From positions 495,524 to 559,523 of the forward strand of contig RXJH01000003.1 of the NCBI GenBank assembly GCA_003987725.1: 64,000 bases of DNA. Reading direction: 5' to 3'. Within the stretch, counting starts at the first letter, position 1. Every line of letters starts with the position of its first letter. This DNA is from Hyphomicrobium sp. (GTDB taxonomy: Bacteria > Pseudomonadota > Alphaproteobacteria > Rhizobiales > Hyphomicrobiaceae). The notes under the pieces are model-generated. The model was not told the DNA's origin. It did no database searches and saw only the letters and a list, made by a program, of their open reading frames with translations. Below are positions 38,477 to 49,044 of the stretch, piece after piece. The translations under genes and the position numbers were made by a program.

Positions 38477-38935
38477 CTATCGCTCGACCGTCACAAGATC
38501 CGTGTGTCCAAAACCTTTGGAATAGTCGAGAACGGAAATGACGGTTGGCGTGACGCGGAAAATGCGGATGTCTTCTGGCTTTGGCATTGCGATCGTTAGG
38601 CCGGTCTGCCGCGGATATTTATTTGGAAGCTCGGCCAGCACTTTTTCGGCCTCACTTTGATCCGTGACCGCCTCCGCGCGCGCCGCCATCGATAGTCCTT
38701 CGATTTGCATGAGCTGGGATGCGTCGTGGCCTATCGTCAACGACACGCGATCGTCATGCGCAAGATTTGCCGCCTTCTGACTGGCTTTTCCGCAAAGAAA
38801 ATAGAGCAACAAGCCCTTGTTGGCGTAGCCGACAGTGGTCGCCTGAGGCCAACCGTCGGGCCTTACCGTCGCGATCGTCATGATCCTGTTCTGGTCGAGA
38901 AGCTTCAGAATCTTTCGTCGGATACCTTCATCCAT
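38477..38935 (-). CDS. Pyridoxamine 5'-phosphate oxidase-fold flavin/heme-binding protein
   Basis: This 152-residue split-barrel protein of the PNPOx-like family starts with an HTH-less N-terminus (DEGIRRKILKLLDQNRIMTI). It then has ATVRPDGWPQATTVGYAN and LLLYFLCGKASQKAANL, which is the FMN- or F420/heme-binding strand pattern of the family. The specific reaction is not readable; members are oxidases, heme-utilisation proteins or uncharacterised reductases. ATG 38935 with GGAG eight bases upstream is preferred over a start ten codons earlier. It is monocistronic. Confidence 0.8.
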   Translation of the reverse strand: MDEGIRRKILKLLDQNRIMTIATVRPDGWPQATTVGYANKGLLLYFLCGKASQKAANLAHDDRVSLTIGHDASQLMQIEGLSMAARAEAVTDQSEAEKVLAELPNKYPRQTGLTIAMPKPEDIRIFRVTPTVISVLDYSKGFGHTDLVTVER

Positions 38936-39063
38936 AACGAGATCTCCATCACGTGGCGCAGCCATTGCTCATGCTGCGTGTCCGGGAGCTTCTCACTGTC
39001 CAGTGATGCGCGACATGCTCTAGATCAAATGTCTTCCGACGCTCGCAGTGTGAACGCCGCCAC

Positions 39064-39130
39064 CGTCATCCTCGGACGAGCGCGGCAAAGCCGCGTCGGT
39101 CTCGCGCCGCTCGTCCGCTCGAGAATGACG
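39064..39130. repeat. Interspersed palindromic repeat, copy 1
   Basis: It begins CGTCATCCTCGGACGAGCG and ends GAGAATGACG. An internal perfect inverted repeat (CGGACGAGCG at 39073-39082, CGCTCGTCCG at 39108-39117) gives a long hairpin. The first half shares CGTCATCCTCGG with a second copy at 59718. It lies just after the hemB stop. Confidence 0.7.
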
Positions 39131-39137
39131 AAGGCCG

Positions 39138-40340
<1,203 letters not shown>

Positions 40341-41540
40341 CTAATCGCAGATTTTGGTAAACTTCCGCTCGGCCATGTCGACGTGGAAATGATTGCGGTG
40401 ATCTGCGTTCGCCTCCGGCCCAAGCGTCGTGCCGAAAATCCGGCAGGCGGCTTTGTGGGCTTCATGCAGGAAGGCCTGCACTTCGGCATCCGGAGCGGGG
40501 CTCGCGGCGAGCGCCACCTGCGCCGCCTTTTGCGCGAGAGGCCCCTTTTTGCCGGGCTTCGCCAGCGGGCCGCCCAATCTGTTCGGAGCGGCCGCTTCGG
40601 ACGTCGCTACAAGTTTGGCGCCCGCTGCTGGTACACCTTCGATGATTGTCGACCGCGCGAGTTCGGCTGCGGCGGCCCCGGCCGTCAAAGGCACCGCCAG
40701 CGGCAGCGCGGCTTGCACAGGATTGGCCGCCGTACCCGTTCCCGCCGTCTTGGCGGCGGCCTCGTCTGCGGCACGCTTTGCCGCCTCGGCTTCTGCGAGA
40801 ATTTCCCGTTGCGGCTTGCCCCAGTCGTCCAGCACCTCGGCGGTCTTCGTCGTTGCGGTCACGAAACCGCCGATATCCAGCGCATTCGCCAAGCCGTGCT
40901 CGCTGAGCTTCGTTTTCTTGCGCCCGTAGGCGTTCCGGCACGAATAGGAGCTCATCGTCTCGATCGTGACGATTTCCGATTTGAGATGCTTGCGCGCCAG
41001 CGGCTGCACGTCGTTCTCGAACCATTGGGTGAGCGCTTCGGCGAGATCGCACGTCACGATCGCCGGTGGCGACAGCGCGACCTGCGGTTTATCGCCGATG
41101 CTGACGAGTTCGATGGGGGCGGGCGCGCCGCACGCGCCTTCCTTGATCGGTTCATGCGGCAAGGCAACGGCGTGGATGCGCTTCAACACGACGGCGCAAT
41201 GCGCCTTGGCATCGGCGATCTCGGCCGCTGACCACGCAGGCGGTTTCGGCGAGGCGTCCGCAGAAGCTTTCGAGTCCGCCTCGGGTTTGGCTTGCTCTCC
41301 GGGCTTTGCGCCCGCGTTTTGTGATGAATTGGCGTCGGTGTTGGGAGCAGGCTGCGCCGCCTGTGCAGCGTCCTTGTTGTCGGGCGTGGCGTCCGCCGCC
41401 GGATGCACGGCTTTTTGCTTCGCCTGAGCATCCCGAGCCCCGCAGACGGCACAGAATGACAAGATCACAAGGACCGCAGCAATGATGAGCCGGAAGCTCG
41501 CTCCGTGGGTGCTGCCATGTGCGCGAGCGGGCGTCGTCAT
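40341..41540 (-). CDS. Exported extensin-like (M15-type fold) protein
   Basis: The 399-residue protein has a signal region (FRLIIAAVLVILSFCAVCGA, about 16-35) and a Pro/Ala/Asp-rich linker to about 100. The extensin-like C-terminal domain carries CAVVLKRIHAVALPHEPI, METMSSYSCRN, the metal-ligand-like SEHGLANALDIGGF near 215 and DHRNHFHVDM near 383. The His/Asp spacing resembles D-Ala-D-Ala carboxypeptidase-like M15 peptidases, so a periplasmic peptidoglycan-cleaving role is plausible. A roughly 70-residue Ala-rich insertion separates the two motifs. It is followed on the same strand by hemB (148 bases). Confidence 0.85.
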   Translation of the reverse strand: MTTPARAHGSTHGASFRLIIAAVLVILSFCAVCGARDAQAKQKAVHPAADATPDNKDAAQAAQPAPNTDANSSQNAGAKPGEQAKPEADSKASADASPKPPAWSAAEIADAKAHCAVVLKRIHAVALPHEPIKEGACGAPAPIELVSIGDKPQVALSPPAIVTCDLAEALTQWFENDVQPLARKHLKSEIVTIETMSSYSCRNAYGRKKTKLSEHGLANALDIGGFVTATTKTAEVLDDWGKPQREILAEAEAAKRAADEAAAKTAGTGTAANPVQAALPLAVPLTAGAAAAELARSTIIEGVPAAGAKLVATSEAAAPNRLGGPLAKPGKKGPLAQKAAQVALAASPAPDAEVQAFLHEAHKAACRIFGTTLGPEANADHRNHFHVDMAERKFTKICD

Positions 41541-41809
41541 TTCTGTCTGTACATCCTTGGCGAGCGCTCTAAAAAGCCGGCAACGAGCCCATCCGGCACA
41601 GGGTTAATAGTTGCAGAATTCCTCTTGCAGGCCAAGGTGCTACCTGACCTCGGCTTTGGATGCGATGACGATGCGGCGCAGATTTGCAGAGGGTAACATG
41701 CAGCTTATAGCCGCAAAACATGGCGAGTTCGGGTGAAACACGCCATAGCATCGCAACAATCATTCGAATCGTTGGCGAAATCGTCTGGACGATACCGACA
41801 GAGTTGGCC

Positions 41810-42925
41810 GTGAACGAACACAACATCGATCTCAGAACGGCAACGGCCGAGCAGCCGTTGAAGATCATTGCGGCCCAGTCCGGGGCGGTGCAGACGTTCA
41901 CGCTCGACCGGCCGAACGCCCTCAATGCCCTCGATGACGAGATGTGCCGGACGTTGGCGAGTGCCATCCCGCGCGTTGCTCGCAATCCCGACGTTTATAT
42001 CGTGGCGCTGCTCTCGAACCATCCGCGGGCATTTTGCGCGGGCGGCGACGTTCGCGCGCTGTCGGCCGCCGCGAAGCGCGATATCGAGACGGCCAAGACC
42101 TACCTCCGCACCGAATATTCGCTGAACTGGCTTCTCGAATGCTTTTCGAAGCCGACCGTATCGTTTGTCAACGGGCTATGTATGGGCTCAGGCGTCGGCC
42201 TGACCGCGTACAATACCCATCGGATCGCTGGCGAAGGCTTCAAGTGGGCGATGCCCGAAACGAAGATCGGACTTTTCCCGGATGTCGGCGTCGGCCGCGT
42301 TCTGGCAAAGCTGCCCTGGCCCATCGGTATCTATTTGGGATTGACCGGCCGCACGATTGGCCGCGCCGATGCGCAATGGCTCGGCCTCGTTACTCATTGC
42401 ATTTCGTCGACGCATTTTTCGGGCATTCTCGACAAATTGAAGGATGCCGAGCCGGTCGATCCGATGCTCGATGGTTTGCATGAACTTCAACAGCCCGGCG
42501 ATTTGCAGAAAGACAAGGGCCATATCATCGAGCATTTTTCCGAGCCGACGCTCGAAGGCATCTTGCGGTCGCTGACCAATGCCGAGGTGAAAGGATCCGA
42601 GTGGGCGCGGCAAACGCTGGCGGATTTAGGTAAGTGCTCGCCATTATCGATGGAGATTACGGTCCGCCATATCCAATCGGCCTTGGCGTTCGATATCCGG
42701 CAGACCCTCATCGAAGATTATCGCCTTGCGGTGCGGTGCCTGGAGGGTCACGACTTCCACGAAGGGGTTCGTGCGCTACTTATTGACAAGGATGGCAATC
42801 CTGCATGGAAACCCAAACGCTACGATGCGAGTATGGCAATCGTAGTCGATGAATATTTTGCGCCATTGCCAGATGGTGAACTGGAATTGCCAACGAGATC
42901 AGAAATGCAGGCTGCACGCGTTTAA
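41810..42925 (+). CDS. Enoyl-CoA hydratase/isomerase family, 3-hydroxyisobutyryl-CoA hydrolase-like
   Basis: The crotonase-fold protein has about 371 residues. NHPRAFCAGGDVRAL lies near 68 and GLCMGSGVGLTAYNTHRIAG near 118, forming the oxyanion holes. MPETKIGLFPDVG near 145 holds the catalytic Glu typical of the HIBCH branch. The extra C-terminal domain (about 250-371) fits HIBCH length rather than simple enoyl-CoA hydratases. The likely reaction is hydrolysis of 3-hydroxyisobutyryl-CoA in valine breakdown, which would link to mmsA at 58 kb. GTG 41810 is chosen because residues before it look random; ATG 41720 is the alternative in frame. Confidence 0.85.
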   Translation: MNEHNIDLRTATAEQPLKIIAAQSGAVQTFTLDRPNALNALDDEMCRTLASAIPRVARNPDVYIVALLSNHPRAFCAGGDVRALSAAAKRDIETAKTYLRTEYSLNWLLECFSKPTVSFVNGLCMGSGVGLTAYNTHRIAGEGFKWAMPETKIGLFPDVGVGRVLAKLPWPIGIYLGLTGRTIGRADAQWLGLVTHCISSTHFSGILDKLKDAEPVDPMLDGLHELQQPGDLQKDKGHIIEHFSEPTLEGILRSLTNAEVKGSEWARQTLADLGKCSPLSMEITVRHIQSALAFDIRQTLIEDYRLAVRCLEGHDFHEGVRALLIDKDGNPAWKPKRYDASMAIVVDEYFAPLPDGELELPTRSEMQAARV

Positions 42926-43142
42926 GTTTTGCTGGCCGCGTTGCTTCGAATTCTCTCCGCTCCGTAAGGGAGAAATTTACCAATCTGGAATTTTCGCCTG
43001 AGTATTGGTTAAAAATTTATTCCAAAGACACCCCCCTACTATTCTTTTACTATATCTATTTAGCCGAAATTCAGGCCTCCGAGTTATCAATTTGTCAAAA
43101 CCCGGGCCAACCGGGTGGCGTCAACATTTGTGAGGCAGGGTT

Positions 43143-43652
43143 ATGAGTTTAGCGTACGATATGGCGCGTCACCGCGCGCCGGCCCAGGAAGAAGGGTTTC
43201 GCGGTGAGTATCTTCAGGCGCTCCGATTGATCGAGCGTCTCCACCGTCTCCTCCTCGACGTCATCAAGGACGAGTTTGACCGTCGCGGCGGAGCCGAGCT
43301 CAATAGCGTGCAGGCCTTGCTCCTCTACAACATCGGCGAGAGCGAGCTGACGGCTGGCGAGCTCAAGACGAGGGGTTACTACCTCGGGTCGAACGTGTCC
43401 TACAATCTGAAGAAGCTCGTCGATATGGGCTACATCCACTACAAGCGGTCCGATACGGATCGCCGGTCGGTGCGTGTCAGCCTGACCGACAAGGGCCTTG
43501 AGGCGCGGGACATCGTCAGCAAGCTCTATCTTCGTCAGCTGGGCTCGGTGCAGACGGTCGGCGAAGTCTCCAATGAGGACGTCAAGGGCCTGAACAAGGC
43601 ATTGGTGCGCCTCGAGCGTTTCTGGTCGGATCAGATCCGCTACCGGCTCTAA
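43143..43652 (+). CDS. ldtR: LdtR, MarR-family transcriptional regulator
   Basis: This 169-residue winged-helix MarR protein matches LdtR of Liberibacter and other Hyphomicrobiales. It has a helical N-terminal dimer part (YLQALRLIERLHRLLLDV), a wHTH with TAGELKTRGYYLGSNVSYNL near residue 76 and the wing KRSDTDRRSVRVSLTDKG near 100. It controls L,D-transpeptidase expression in those species and is tunable by small ligands. A good GAGGCAGGG precedes ATG 43143. The next gene on the same strand is an L,D-transpeptidase, the known target pairing, but a terminator separates the two, so control would act at the downstream promoter. Confidence 0.92.
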   Translation: MSLAYDMARHRAPAQEEGFRGEYLQALRLIERLHRLLLDVIKDEFDRRGGAELNSVQALLLYNIGESELTAGELKTRGYYLGSNVSYNLKKLVDMGYIHYKRSDTDRRSVRVSLTDKGLEARDIVSKLYLRQLGSVQTVGEVSNEDVKGLNKALVRLERFWSDQIRYRL

Positions 43653-43705
43653 TTACGGCTGACGCCAATAACCTGCTCTAAGCGCGGTCACCGGACCGGC
43701 GCACG

Positions 43706-43742
43706 GGGACTTCTTTGCTGGAAGCAGAGAAGTCCCTTTTTT
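43706..43742 (+). terminator. Rho-independent terminator of ldtR
   Basis: Arms GGGACTTCT (43706-43714) and AGAAGTCCC (43728-43736) with a 13-base loop are followed by T6. It cleanly separates ldtR from the L,D-transpeptidase transcript. Confidence 0.9.
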
Positions 43743-43854
43743 GTTTTGTCCGTGTCCAAGTTGCCCGGACGCGCAGCTACCACATGTCAAATACTCGAAA
43801 CTCAGATAGTCTAGCCCCAACGAAATTCGCAATCTGAAGCGTCGGGGGACGGCG

Positions 43855-45195
43855 GTGGACCGCGGGAAACAGAAGTCTGGGGCAGCGGCCGGCCGTTCGC
43901 GCGGACACCTGGCCAACATCCTGACCATTGGTTTCGTTGCATTATCGGCCGCCGGCGGGCTCGTCGGCGACGCGTCAGCTCAGAGCTTCGGCTGGTTCAA
44001 TTTTGGTCCAACCGGCAACGACGGCCCTTCCTATTCGACGAACCGGGCGGATCCGGATTTCGTCCGCGAATGGGAGGCGAACCCGCCGAAAGGCTACGCG
44101 ACTCTCGCCAAGGCCAACATCGAAGCGACCAAAATGGCGGTCCGCCAATACACGATGATCGTGGGGAAGGGCGGCTGGCCCCAAATCGCCGAGCCGCCGC
44201 CAAAGACGCTTCGCGACGATCTCATGCAGTTCGGAACGACCCGTCCTGACGTCGCGCTTCTGCGCGCGCGCCTCGCAGCCTCCGGCGACTTGCGGAGCGC
44301 CAATACAACTTCAAATTACTTCGACAGCGACGTCGAGAAGGCGCTGCAGCGGTTCCAGGCCTCGAACGGCCTGACGCCGACGGGCATTGCCGATAAGCGG
44401 ACGATCGTTGCTCTGAATGTGCCGGCGGATGTGCGCCTGAAGCAATTGAAGATCAACCTGACGCGCCTGCAGGAAGCCATCCCGACGACGTCGAAGCGAT
44501 ACGTGGTCGTCAATATTCCGGCGGCCCAGATCGAGGCCGTGGAGAACGGCGCGATCGTCGCCCGCTACGCTGGCGTCGTCGGCAAGCCCGAACGTCCGAC
44601 GCCGCTTCTTCGGACGCCAATCACGGACTTGAATTTCAACCCGATGTGGCGGCTGCCGCCGACGGTCGTTTCAGAAGACCTGATCCCGCGCGGACGCGAG
44701 ATGCAGAAGAAGGGGCAGAACGTCCTTCTGAAGTTCGGCATCGACGCCTATGCCGGCGGCAAGAAAGTCGACCCGCAAAGTATCAACTGGGAGAAGGTGA
44801 CGCCGGGCACCTACACGTACAGCCAGCAGCCGGGCAAGGAGAACCCGCTCGGGTTCCTGAAGATCAATTTCGACAGCGCCCATTCCGTCTACATGCACGA
44901 TACGCCGTCGGATCGGATTTTCGGCCGCAACTTTCGCTCCGAAAGCTCGGGCTGCATCCGCGTCCACAACATCGAGAATCTGGCCGCCTGGCTACTTGCC
45001 GATCAAAAAGGCTGGAATGCCGACCGCATCGCCCAGATCAAGCAGCAGGGCGAGCGGATGGACGTCCGCCTCAAAAAGCCCGTTCAATTGCTGTTCGTCT
45101 ATATCAGCGCCTGGGCGACGGAGGACGGCGTTGTCCAATTTCGACGCGACATTTACCAGAAGGATGGTATCGGCGAGGTCGCATCATCCTATTAA
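43855..45195 (+). CDS. Exported L,D-transpeptidase with peptidoglycan-binding domain (LdtP-like)
   Basis: The 446-residue periplasmic enzyme has a signal region (LTIGFVALSAAGGLVGDASA), a scaffold with a peptidoglycan-binding helix set (DSDVEKALQRFQASNGLTP near residue 160) and a YkuD catalytic domain. The HDTPSDRIFGRNF then SSGCIRVHN near 360 supply the conserved His and active Cys of the HxxxSxGC(I/V)R motif. It forms 3-3 or lipoprotein/murein cross-links. Start is GTG 43855 with GGGGGAC upstream. It is the expected partner of LdtR. A paralogue lies at 54271-55629. Confidence 0.93.
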   Translation: MDRGKQKSGAAAGRSRGHLANILTIGFVALSAAGGLVGDASAQSFGWFNFGPTGNDGPSYSTNRADPDFVREWEANPPKGYATLAKANIEATKMAVRQYTMIVGKGGWPQIAEPPPKTLRDDLMQFGTTRPDVALLRARLAASGDLRSANTTSNYFDSDVEKALQRFQASNGLTPTGIADKRTIVALNVPADVRLKQLKINLTRLQEAIPTTSKRYVVVNIPAAQIEAVENGAIVARYAGVVGKPERPTPLLRTPITDLNFNPMWRLPPTVVSEDLIPRGREMQKKGQNVLLKFGIDAYAGGKKVDPQSINWEKVTPGTYTYSQQPGKENPLGFLKINFDSAHSVYMHDTPSDRIFGRNFRSESSGCIRVHNIENLAAWLLADQKGWNADRIAQIKQQGERMDVRLKKPVQLLFVYISAWATEDGVVQFRRDIYQKDGIGEVASSY

Positions 45196-45420
45196 CTCCC
45201 CAATGGCAGCGTAGGGCTGGTATGCACTAGTCTCAATGCAACTCGCTGCAGGGAGGGCCGGCTGCCGAAATAGGGTTTGTCGGCCAGACGAAAGTCCGTT
45301 CGGAGCCTGACCAAATTTTCATCACCAACGCGACGAAACGGCACTGGTCCTTTGGCGTCCCTGGGTTCATAAACAGAACAAAATAATGAACGCCGTGCTT
45401 ATGGGAGCGGAAATCGACTG

Positions 45421-46653
45421 ATGAATTACGAGCAGATGCTCTCGGAGGCCCTCGATACCGTAAAGCGCGAGGGGCGTTATCGGGTTTTCGCTGATGTGAA
45501 GCGTCGCCGCGGGGCGTTTCCAAAAGCCGATGTCGTCAAAGGCGAAGACGCAAAGCAGATAACCGTTTGGTGCTCCAACGATTATCTCGGCATGGGCCAG
45601 CATCCGAAGGTGCTCGCCGCCATGCATGAGGCGATCGATCTCGTCGGCGCCGGTTCAGGCGGCACGCGCAACATCGCAGGCACGACGCATTATCACGTCG
45701 AGCTGGAGCGCGAGCTTGCCGACCTCCACGGTAAGGAGATGGCGCTTCTGTTCACCTCCGCCTTCGTCGCCAACGAGGCGGCCCTTTCGACGCTCGCCAC
45801 GCTCTTTCCCGGCTGCGTAATCTTTTCCGACGAGAAGAATCACGCGTCGATGATTGCCGGCATCCGCAACGGTCGCGGACCAAAGCAGATCTTCGTCCAC
45901 AACGACCTCGCCGATCTCGAAGAGCGGCTGAAGAAGGTGCCGCGCGACACACCGAAGATCATCGCCTTCGAAAGCGTCTACTCGATGGACGGCCATATCG
46001 CCCCCATCGCCGCAATCTGCGATCTGGCGGAAAAGTACAACGCACTCACGTATCTCGATGAGGTCCACGCGGTCGGGCTCTATGGCCCGCGCGGCGGCGG
46101 TGTCGCCGAGCGCGAAGGCGTGATGCATCGCGTCGATATCATCAACGGCACGCTCGCCAAAGGCTTTGGCGTCATGGGCGGCTACATCGCCGCGTCGCGG
46201 ACGCTCTGCGATGCTATCCGTTCCTATGCACCGGGCTTCATCTTCACGACGTCGCTGGCGCCCGCAATCGCGGCTGGCGCGGTTGCATCGATCCGGCATC
46301 TGAAGACGAGCAATGTCGAGCGCGAAATGCACCAGGAGCGTGCGCGTACGCTGAAGCGCCGTCTGGTCGCCGCCGACTTCCCCGTCATCTCCGGCCCGAG
46401 CCACATCGTGCCCGTGTTGGTGGCCGATCCGGTCCGCTGCAAGGCGCTGACGGACGTGCTGCTCGACCGCTACGGTATCTATGTTCAACCGATCAACTAC
46501 CCGACGGTTCCGCGTGGCACCGAACGCCTGCGGCTGACGCCATCGCCTCAGCACACGGACGCCGATATGGAGCATCTCGTTGGTGCTCTGTCCGACCTCT
46601 GGTCACAGTGCCCCTTGGCGCTGATGGAGAGCCTCGCCGAAGCGGCGGAGTAA
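45421..46653 (+). CDS. hemA: 5-aminolevulinate synthase
   Basis: The 410-residue PLP enzyme condenses glycine with succinyl-CoA to 5-aminolevulinate, the alphaproteobacterial (Shemin) entry to heme and cobalamin. Motifs: [13 protein letters not shown] near residue 50, [15 protein letters not shown] near 77, [13 protein letters not shown] near 142, [20 protein letters not shown] near 210, and the PLP Lys in [14 protein letters not shown] near 245. GGGAGCGGAA precedes ATG 45421. Cobalamin made from this pathway would supply the B12-dependent NrdJ. No FNR box was recognised in the 225-base upstream gap. Confidence 0.97.
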   Translation: MNYEQMLSEALDTVKREGRYRVFADVKRRRGAFPKADVVKGEDAKQITVWCSNDYLGMGQHPKVLAAMHEAIDLVGAGSGGTRNIAGTTHYHVELERELADLHGKEMALLFTSAFVANEAALSTLATLFPGCVIFSDEKNHASMIAGIRNGRGPKQIFVHNDLADLEERLKKVPRDTPKIIAFESVYSMDGHIAPIAAICDLAEKYNALTYLDEVHAVGLYGPRGGGVAEREGVMHRVDIINGTLAKGFGVMGGYIAASRTLCDAIRSYAPGFIFTTSLAPAIAAGAVASIRHLKTSNVEREMHQERARTLKRRLVAADFPVISGPSHIVPVLVADPVRCKALTDVLLDRYGIYVQPINYPTVPRGTERLRLTPSPQHTDADMEHLVGALSDLWSQCPLALMESLAEAAE

Positions 46654-46851
46654 GGCCAAGACCGGTAAGCCCGCAGCAACGCACCGGCTGAGTTGCGCTG
46701 CAATACCCGCGCCCGCGCCCTTATTACGCGGGTGCGGATAGAGTTGAGCGCTGGCATAGTAGCTCGCAACTATGGTTGAAAGCCGGTCCGGGCTTGCTCC
46801 AAAGTGCCCGCCAGCGCTAAAAAAACGTTTCCCCAATTCAGAGGAAAGCCC

Positions 46852-48153
46852 ATGTCGACTGCACCGGCAGCAACTTCGCAAACCTCCCGCTTCTTCAAGG
46901 CGCACCTGTCCGAGACCGATCCTGAGGTCTTCAGCGCGATCCAGAAGGAATTCGGGCGTCAGCAGAACGAAATCGAGCTGATCGCTTCGGAAAACATCGT
47001 CTCCCAGGCCGTGCTCGACGCTGCAGGTTCGGTCCTCACGAACAAGTATGCCGAAGGCTACCCCGGCAAGCGCTACTACGGTGGCTGCCAGTACGTCGAC
47101 ATCGCTGAAGAACTCGCGATCGATCGCGCCAAGAAGCTCTTCAACTGCGGCTTCGCCAACGTGCAGCCGAACTCGGGCTCGCAGGCGAACCAGGGTGTCT
47201 TCAATGCGCTCGCCAAGCCTGGCGACACCATCCTCGGCCTGTCGCTCGCAGCCGGCGGTCACTTGACCCACGGCGCGACCGTCAACCAGTCGGGCAAGTG
47301 GTTCAACGCCGTCCACTACATGGTGAAGCCCGATACGCACCTCATCGACTTGGACGAAGTGCGCAAGCTCGCACACGAGCACAAGCCGCGCATCATCATC
47401 GCTGGCGGCTCCGCCTATCCGCGCAAGATCGACTTCGCTGCTTTCCGCGCCATCGCGGATGAAGTCGGCGCGCATTTCCTCGTCGACATGGCGCACTTCG
47501 CCGGTCTCGTTGCGGCCGGCCTCATCCCGAGCCCGTTCCCGCACGCCCACGTCGTCACCACGACGACGCACAAGACGCTGCGCGGTCCGCGCGGCGGCAT
47601 GATCCTGACCAACGACGAAGACATCGCGAAGAAGGTCAACTCGGCGATCTTCCCTGGCATCCAGGGCGGCCCGCTGATGCACGTCATCGCCGCGAAGGCC
47701 GTTGCCTTCGGTGAAGCGCTGCGTCCTGACTTCAAGGTTTACATCAAGAGCGTGATGGATAACGCCAAGGCGCTGGGCGAAGTGCTCGTTCAGAACGGCT
47801 TCGCGCTCGTGTCCGGCGGCACCGATACGCACGTCGTGCTCGTCGATCTCCGTCCGAAGAAGATCACCGGCAACAAGGCTGAGAAGTCGCTCGGCCGTGC
47901 GCACATCACCTGCAACAAGAACGGCATCCCGTTCGACCCCGAGAAGCCGATGGTGACGTCGGGCATCCGCCTGGGTTCGCCCGCTGGCACGACGCGCGGT
48001 TTCGGCATTGCCGAGTTCCAGGAAATCGGCCGCCTGATCACCGAAGTTCTCGAAGGTCTGGCGAAGAACGGCGAAGAGGGCAACGCCGAGGTCGAAGCCG
48101 CCGTCAAGGCGAAGGCCACGGCTCTCTGCCATCGCTTCCCGATCTACGCCTGA
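46852..48153 (+). CDS. glyA: Serine hydroxymethyltransferase
   Basis: The 433-residue PLP enzyme interconverts serine and glycine with tetrahydrofolate. Motifs are [20 protein letters not shown] near residue 42, [18 protein letters not shown] near 65, [13 protein letters not shown] near 103, [20 protein letters not shown] near 210 and the PLP Lys in [17 protein letters not shown] near 235. ATG 46852 follows AGAGGAAAG; an upstream in-frame ATG at 46804 adds 16 unsupported residues. Upstream of a one-carbon hub and next to nrdR and riboflavin genes, it is a typical housekeeping cluster in this order. Confidence 0.97.
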   Translation: MSTAPAATSQTSRFFKAHLSETDPEVFSAIQKEFGRQQNEIELIASENIVSQAVLDAAGSVLTNKYAEGYPGKRYYGGCQYVDIAEELAIDRAKKLFNCGFANVQPNSGSQANQGVFNALAKPGDTILGLSLAAGGHLTHGATVNQSGKWFNAVHYMVKPDTHLIDLDEVRKLAHEHKPRIIIAGGSAYPRKIDFAAFRAIADEVGAHFLVDMAHFAGLVAAGLIPSPFPHAHVVTTTTHKTLRGPRGGMILTNDEDIAKKVNSAIFPGIQGGPLMHVIAAKAVAFGEALRPDFKVYIKSVMDNAKALGEVLVQNGFALVSGGTDTHVVLVDLRPKKITGNKAEKSLGRAHITCNKNGIPFDPEKPMVTSGIRLGSPAGTTRGFGIAEFQEIGRLITEVLEGLAKNGEEGNAEVEAAVKAKATALCHRFPIYA

Positions 48154-48510
48154 GCTAAAGGCCCGATCTAATTGATGGGAGCGCTGGATTCGTCCGGCGC
48201 TCTTTTCTTTTGGGCCGCGCCTGTGGTGCGCGCTGGGATAGCCAAACTGAACCCGACGGTGATGTGACATGTGACAGCGCTTCATGAGAAGCGCGGCCAA
48301 GTTCACTGTAAATTCCGCTAATCTTCCCTCGGGAGCTAAGATCGGGTTTACGACAGATCTCTTTCACATTGTTGAAAACCTCACTGAAGGGCATCTCGGC
48401 AATGTGTGTCGCCGCCGGAATCTGGCTTGTGGTGAAGACGAAGTCTGTTTGAGCGGAAACAAGGCGCCGCCACTCCGGTGCGAGACCGGCGGAATGCGAG
48501 GAGCTGAAGG
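48154..48510. other. Intergenic region between glyA and nrdR
   Basis: These 357 bases hold the glyA terminator (48179-48211) and presumably the promoter of the nrdR-rib operon. A 124-codon frame at 48284-48658 overlaps nrdR in another phase and is not credible. No FMN riboswitch core was seen. Confidence 0.5.
48179..48211 (+). terminator. Rho-independent terminator of glyA
   Basis: Arms GAGCGC (48179-48184) and GCGCTC (48197-48202), extendable by further loop pairing, are followed by TTTTCTTTT. Confidence 0.8.
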
Positions 48511-49038
48511 ATGCGCTGTCCATTTTGCGGAAGCGAGGATAGCCAGGTCAAAGACAGCCGGCCGTCGGATGAAAATTCGGCGATCCGCCGGAGGCGTATC
48601 TGCGCCGATTGCGGCGGTCGCTTCACGACTTTCGAACGCGTTCAGCTTCGCGAATTGACCGTCCTCAAGCGTTCGGGCCGCAAGGTTCTGTTCGACCGCG
48701 ATAAGCTTTTGAAGTCCATCTCGGTCGCGATGCGCAAGCGTCCGTTCGAGCAGGAACGGATCGATCGGCTCGTCTCCGGCCTCGTTCGACAGCTCGAAAG
48801 CTCGGGCGAAACGGAAATCACGTCTGCCGAGATTGGTGAACTCGTCATGGCCGCCTTGCGCGAACTCGATCCTGTCGCGTATGTGCGCTTCGCGTCCGTG
48901 TATCGCGATTTTCGCGACGCTGCGGATTTTCACGCGGTTCTCCGCGAGCTCGCGAGCAATGTCCACGATCCGCTCGATTTGACCGAACGGTTCGGAACGC
49001 CCTCCCTCGATGAGATCGCGATTCAGAAGAAGCACTGA
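48511..49038 (+). CDS. nrdR: NrdR transcriptional repressor of ribonucleotide reductase
   Basis: This 175-residue NrdR has the N-terminal zinc ribbon ([18 protein letters not shown], then [12 protein letters not shown]) and the ATP-cone ([18 protein letters not shown] onward, about 50-135) that senses ATP/dATP. It represses RNR genes through paired NrdR boxes, such as those seen at 37.05-37.10 kb. It starts 6 bases before ribD, heading the riboflavin operon, an arrangement common in Proteobacteria. Strong AGGAG/GAAGG signals precede the ATG. Confidence 0.97.
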   Translation: MRCPFCGSEDSQVKDSRPSDENSAIRRRRICADCGGRFTTFERVQLRELTVLKRSGRKVLFDRDKLLKSISVAMRKRPFEQERIDRLVSGLVRQLESSGETEITSAEIGELVMAALRELDPVAYVRFASVYRDFRDAADFHAVLRELASNVHDPLDLTERFGTPSLDEIAIQKKH

Positions 49039-49044
49039 GCAGGT

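Noticed and set aside
46654-46851. Glycine or folate riboswitch before glyA
   Set aside because: Only a GC-rich hairpin is visible; no aptamer core was recognisable.
48154-48510. FMN riboswitch for the riboflavin genes
   Set aside because: The rib genes follow nrdR by 6 bases and no RFN core was seen upstream of nrdR.
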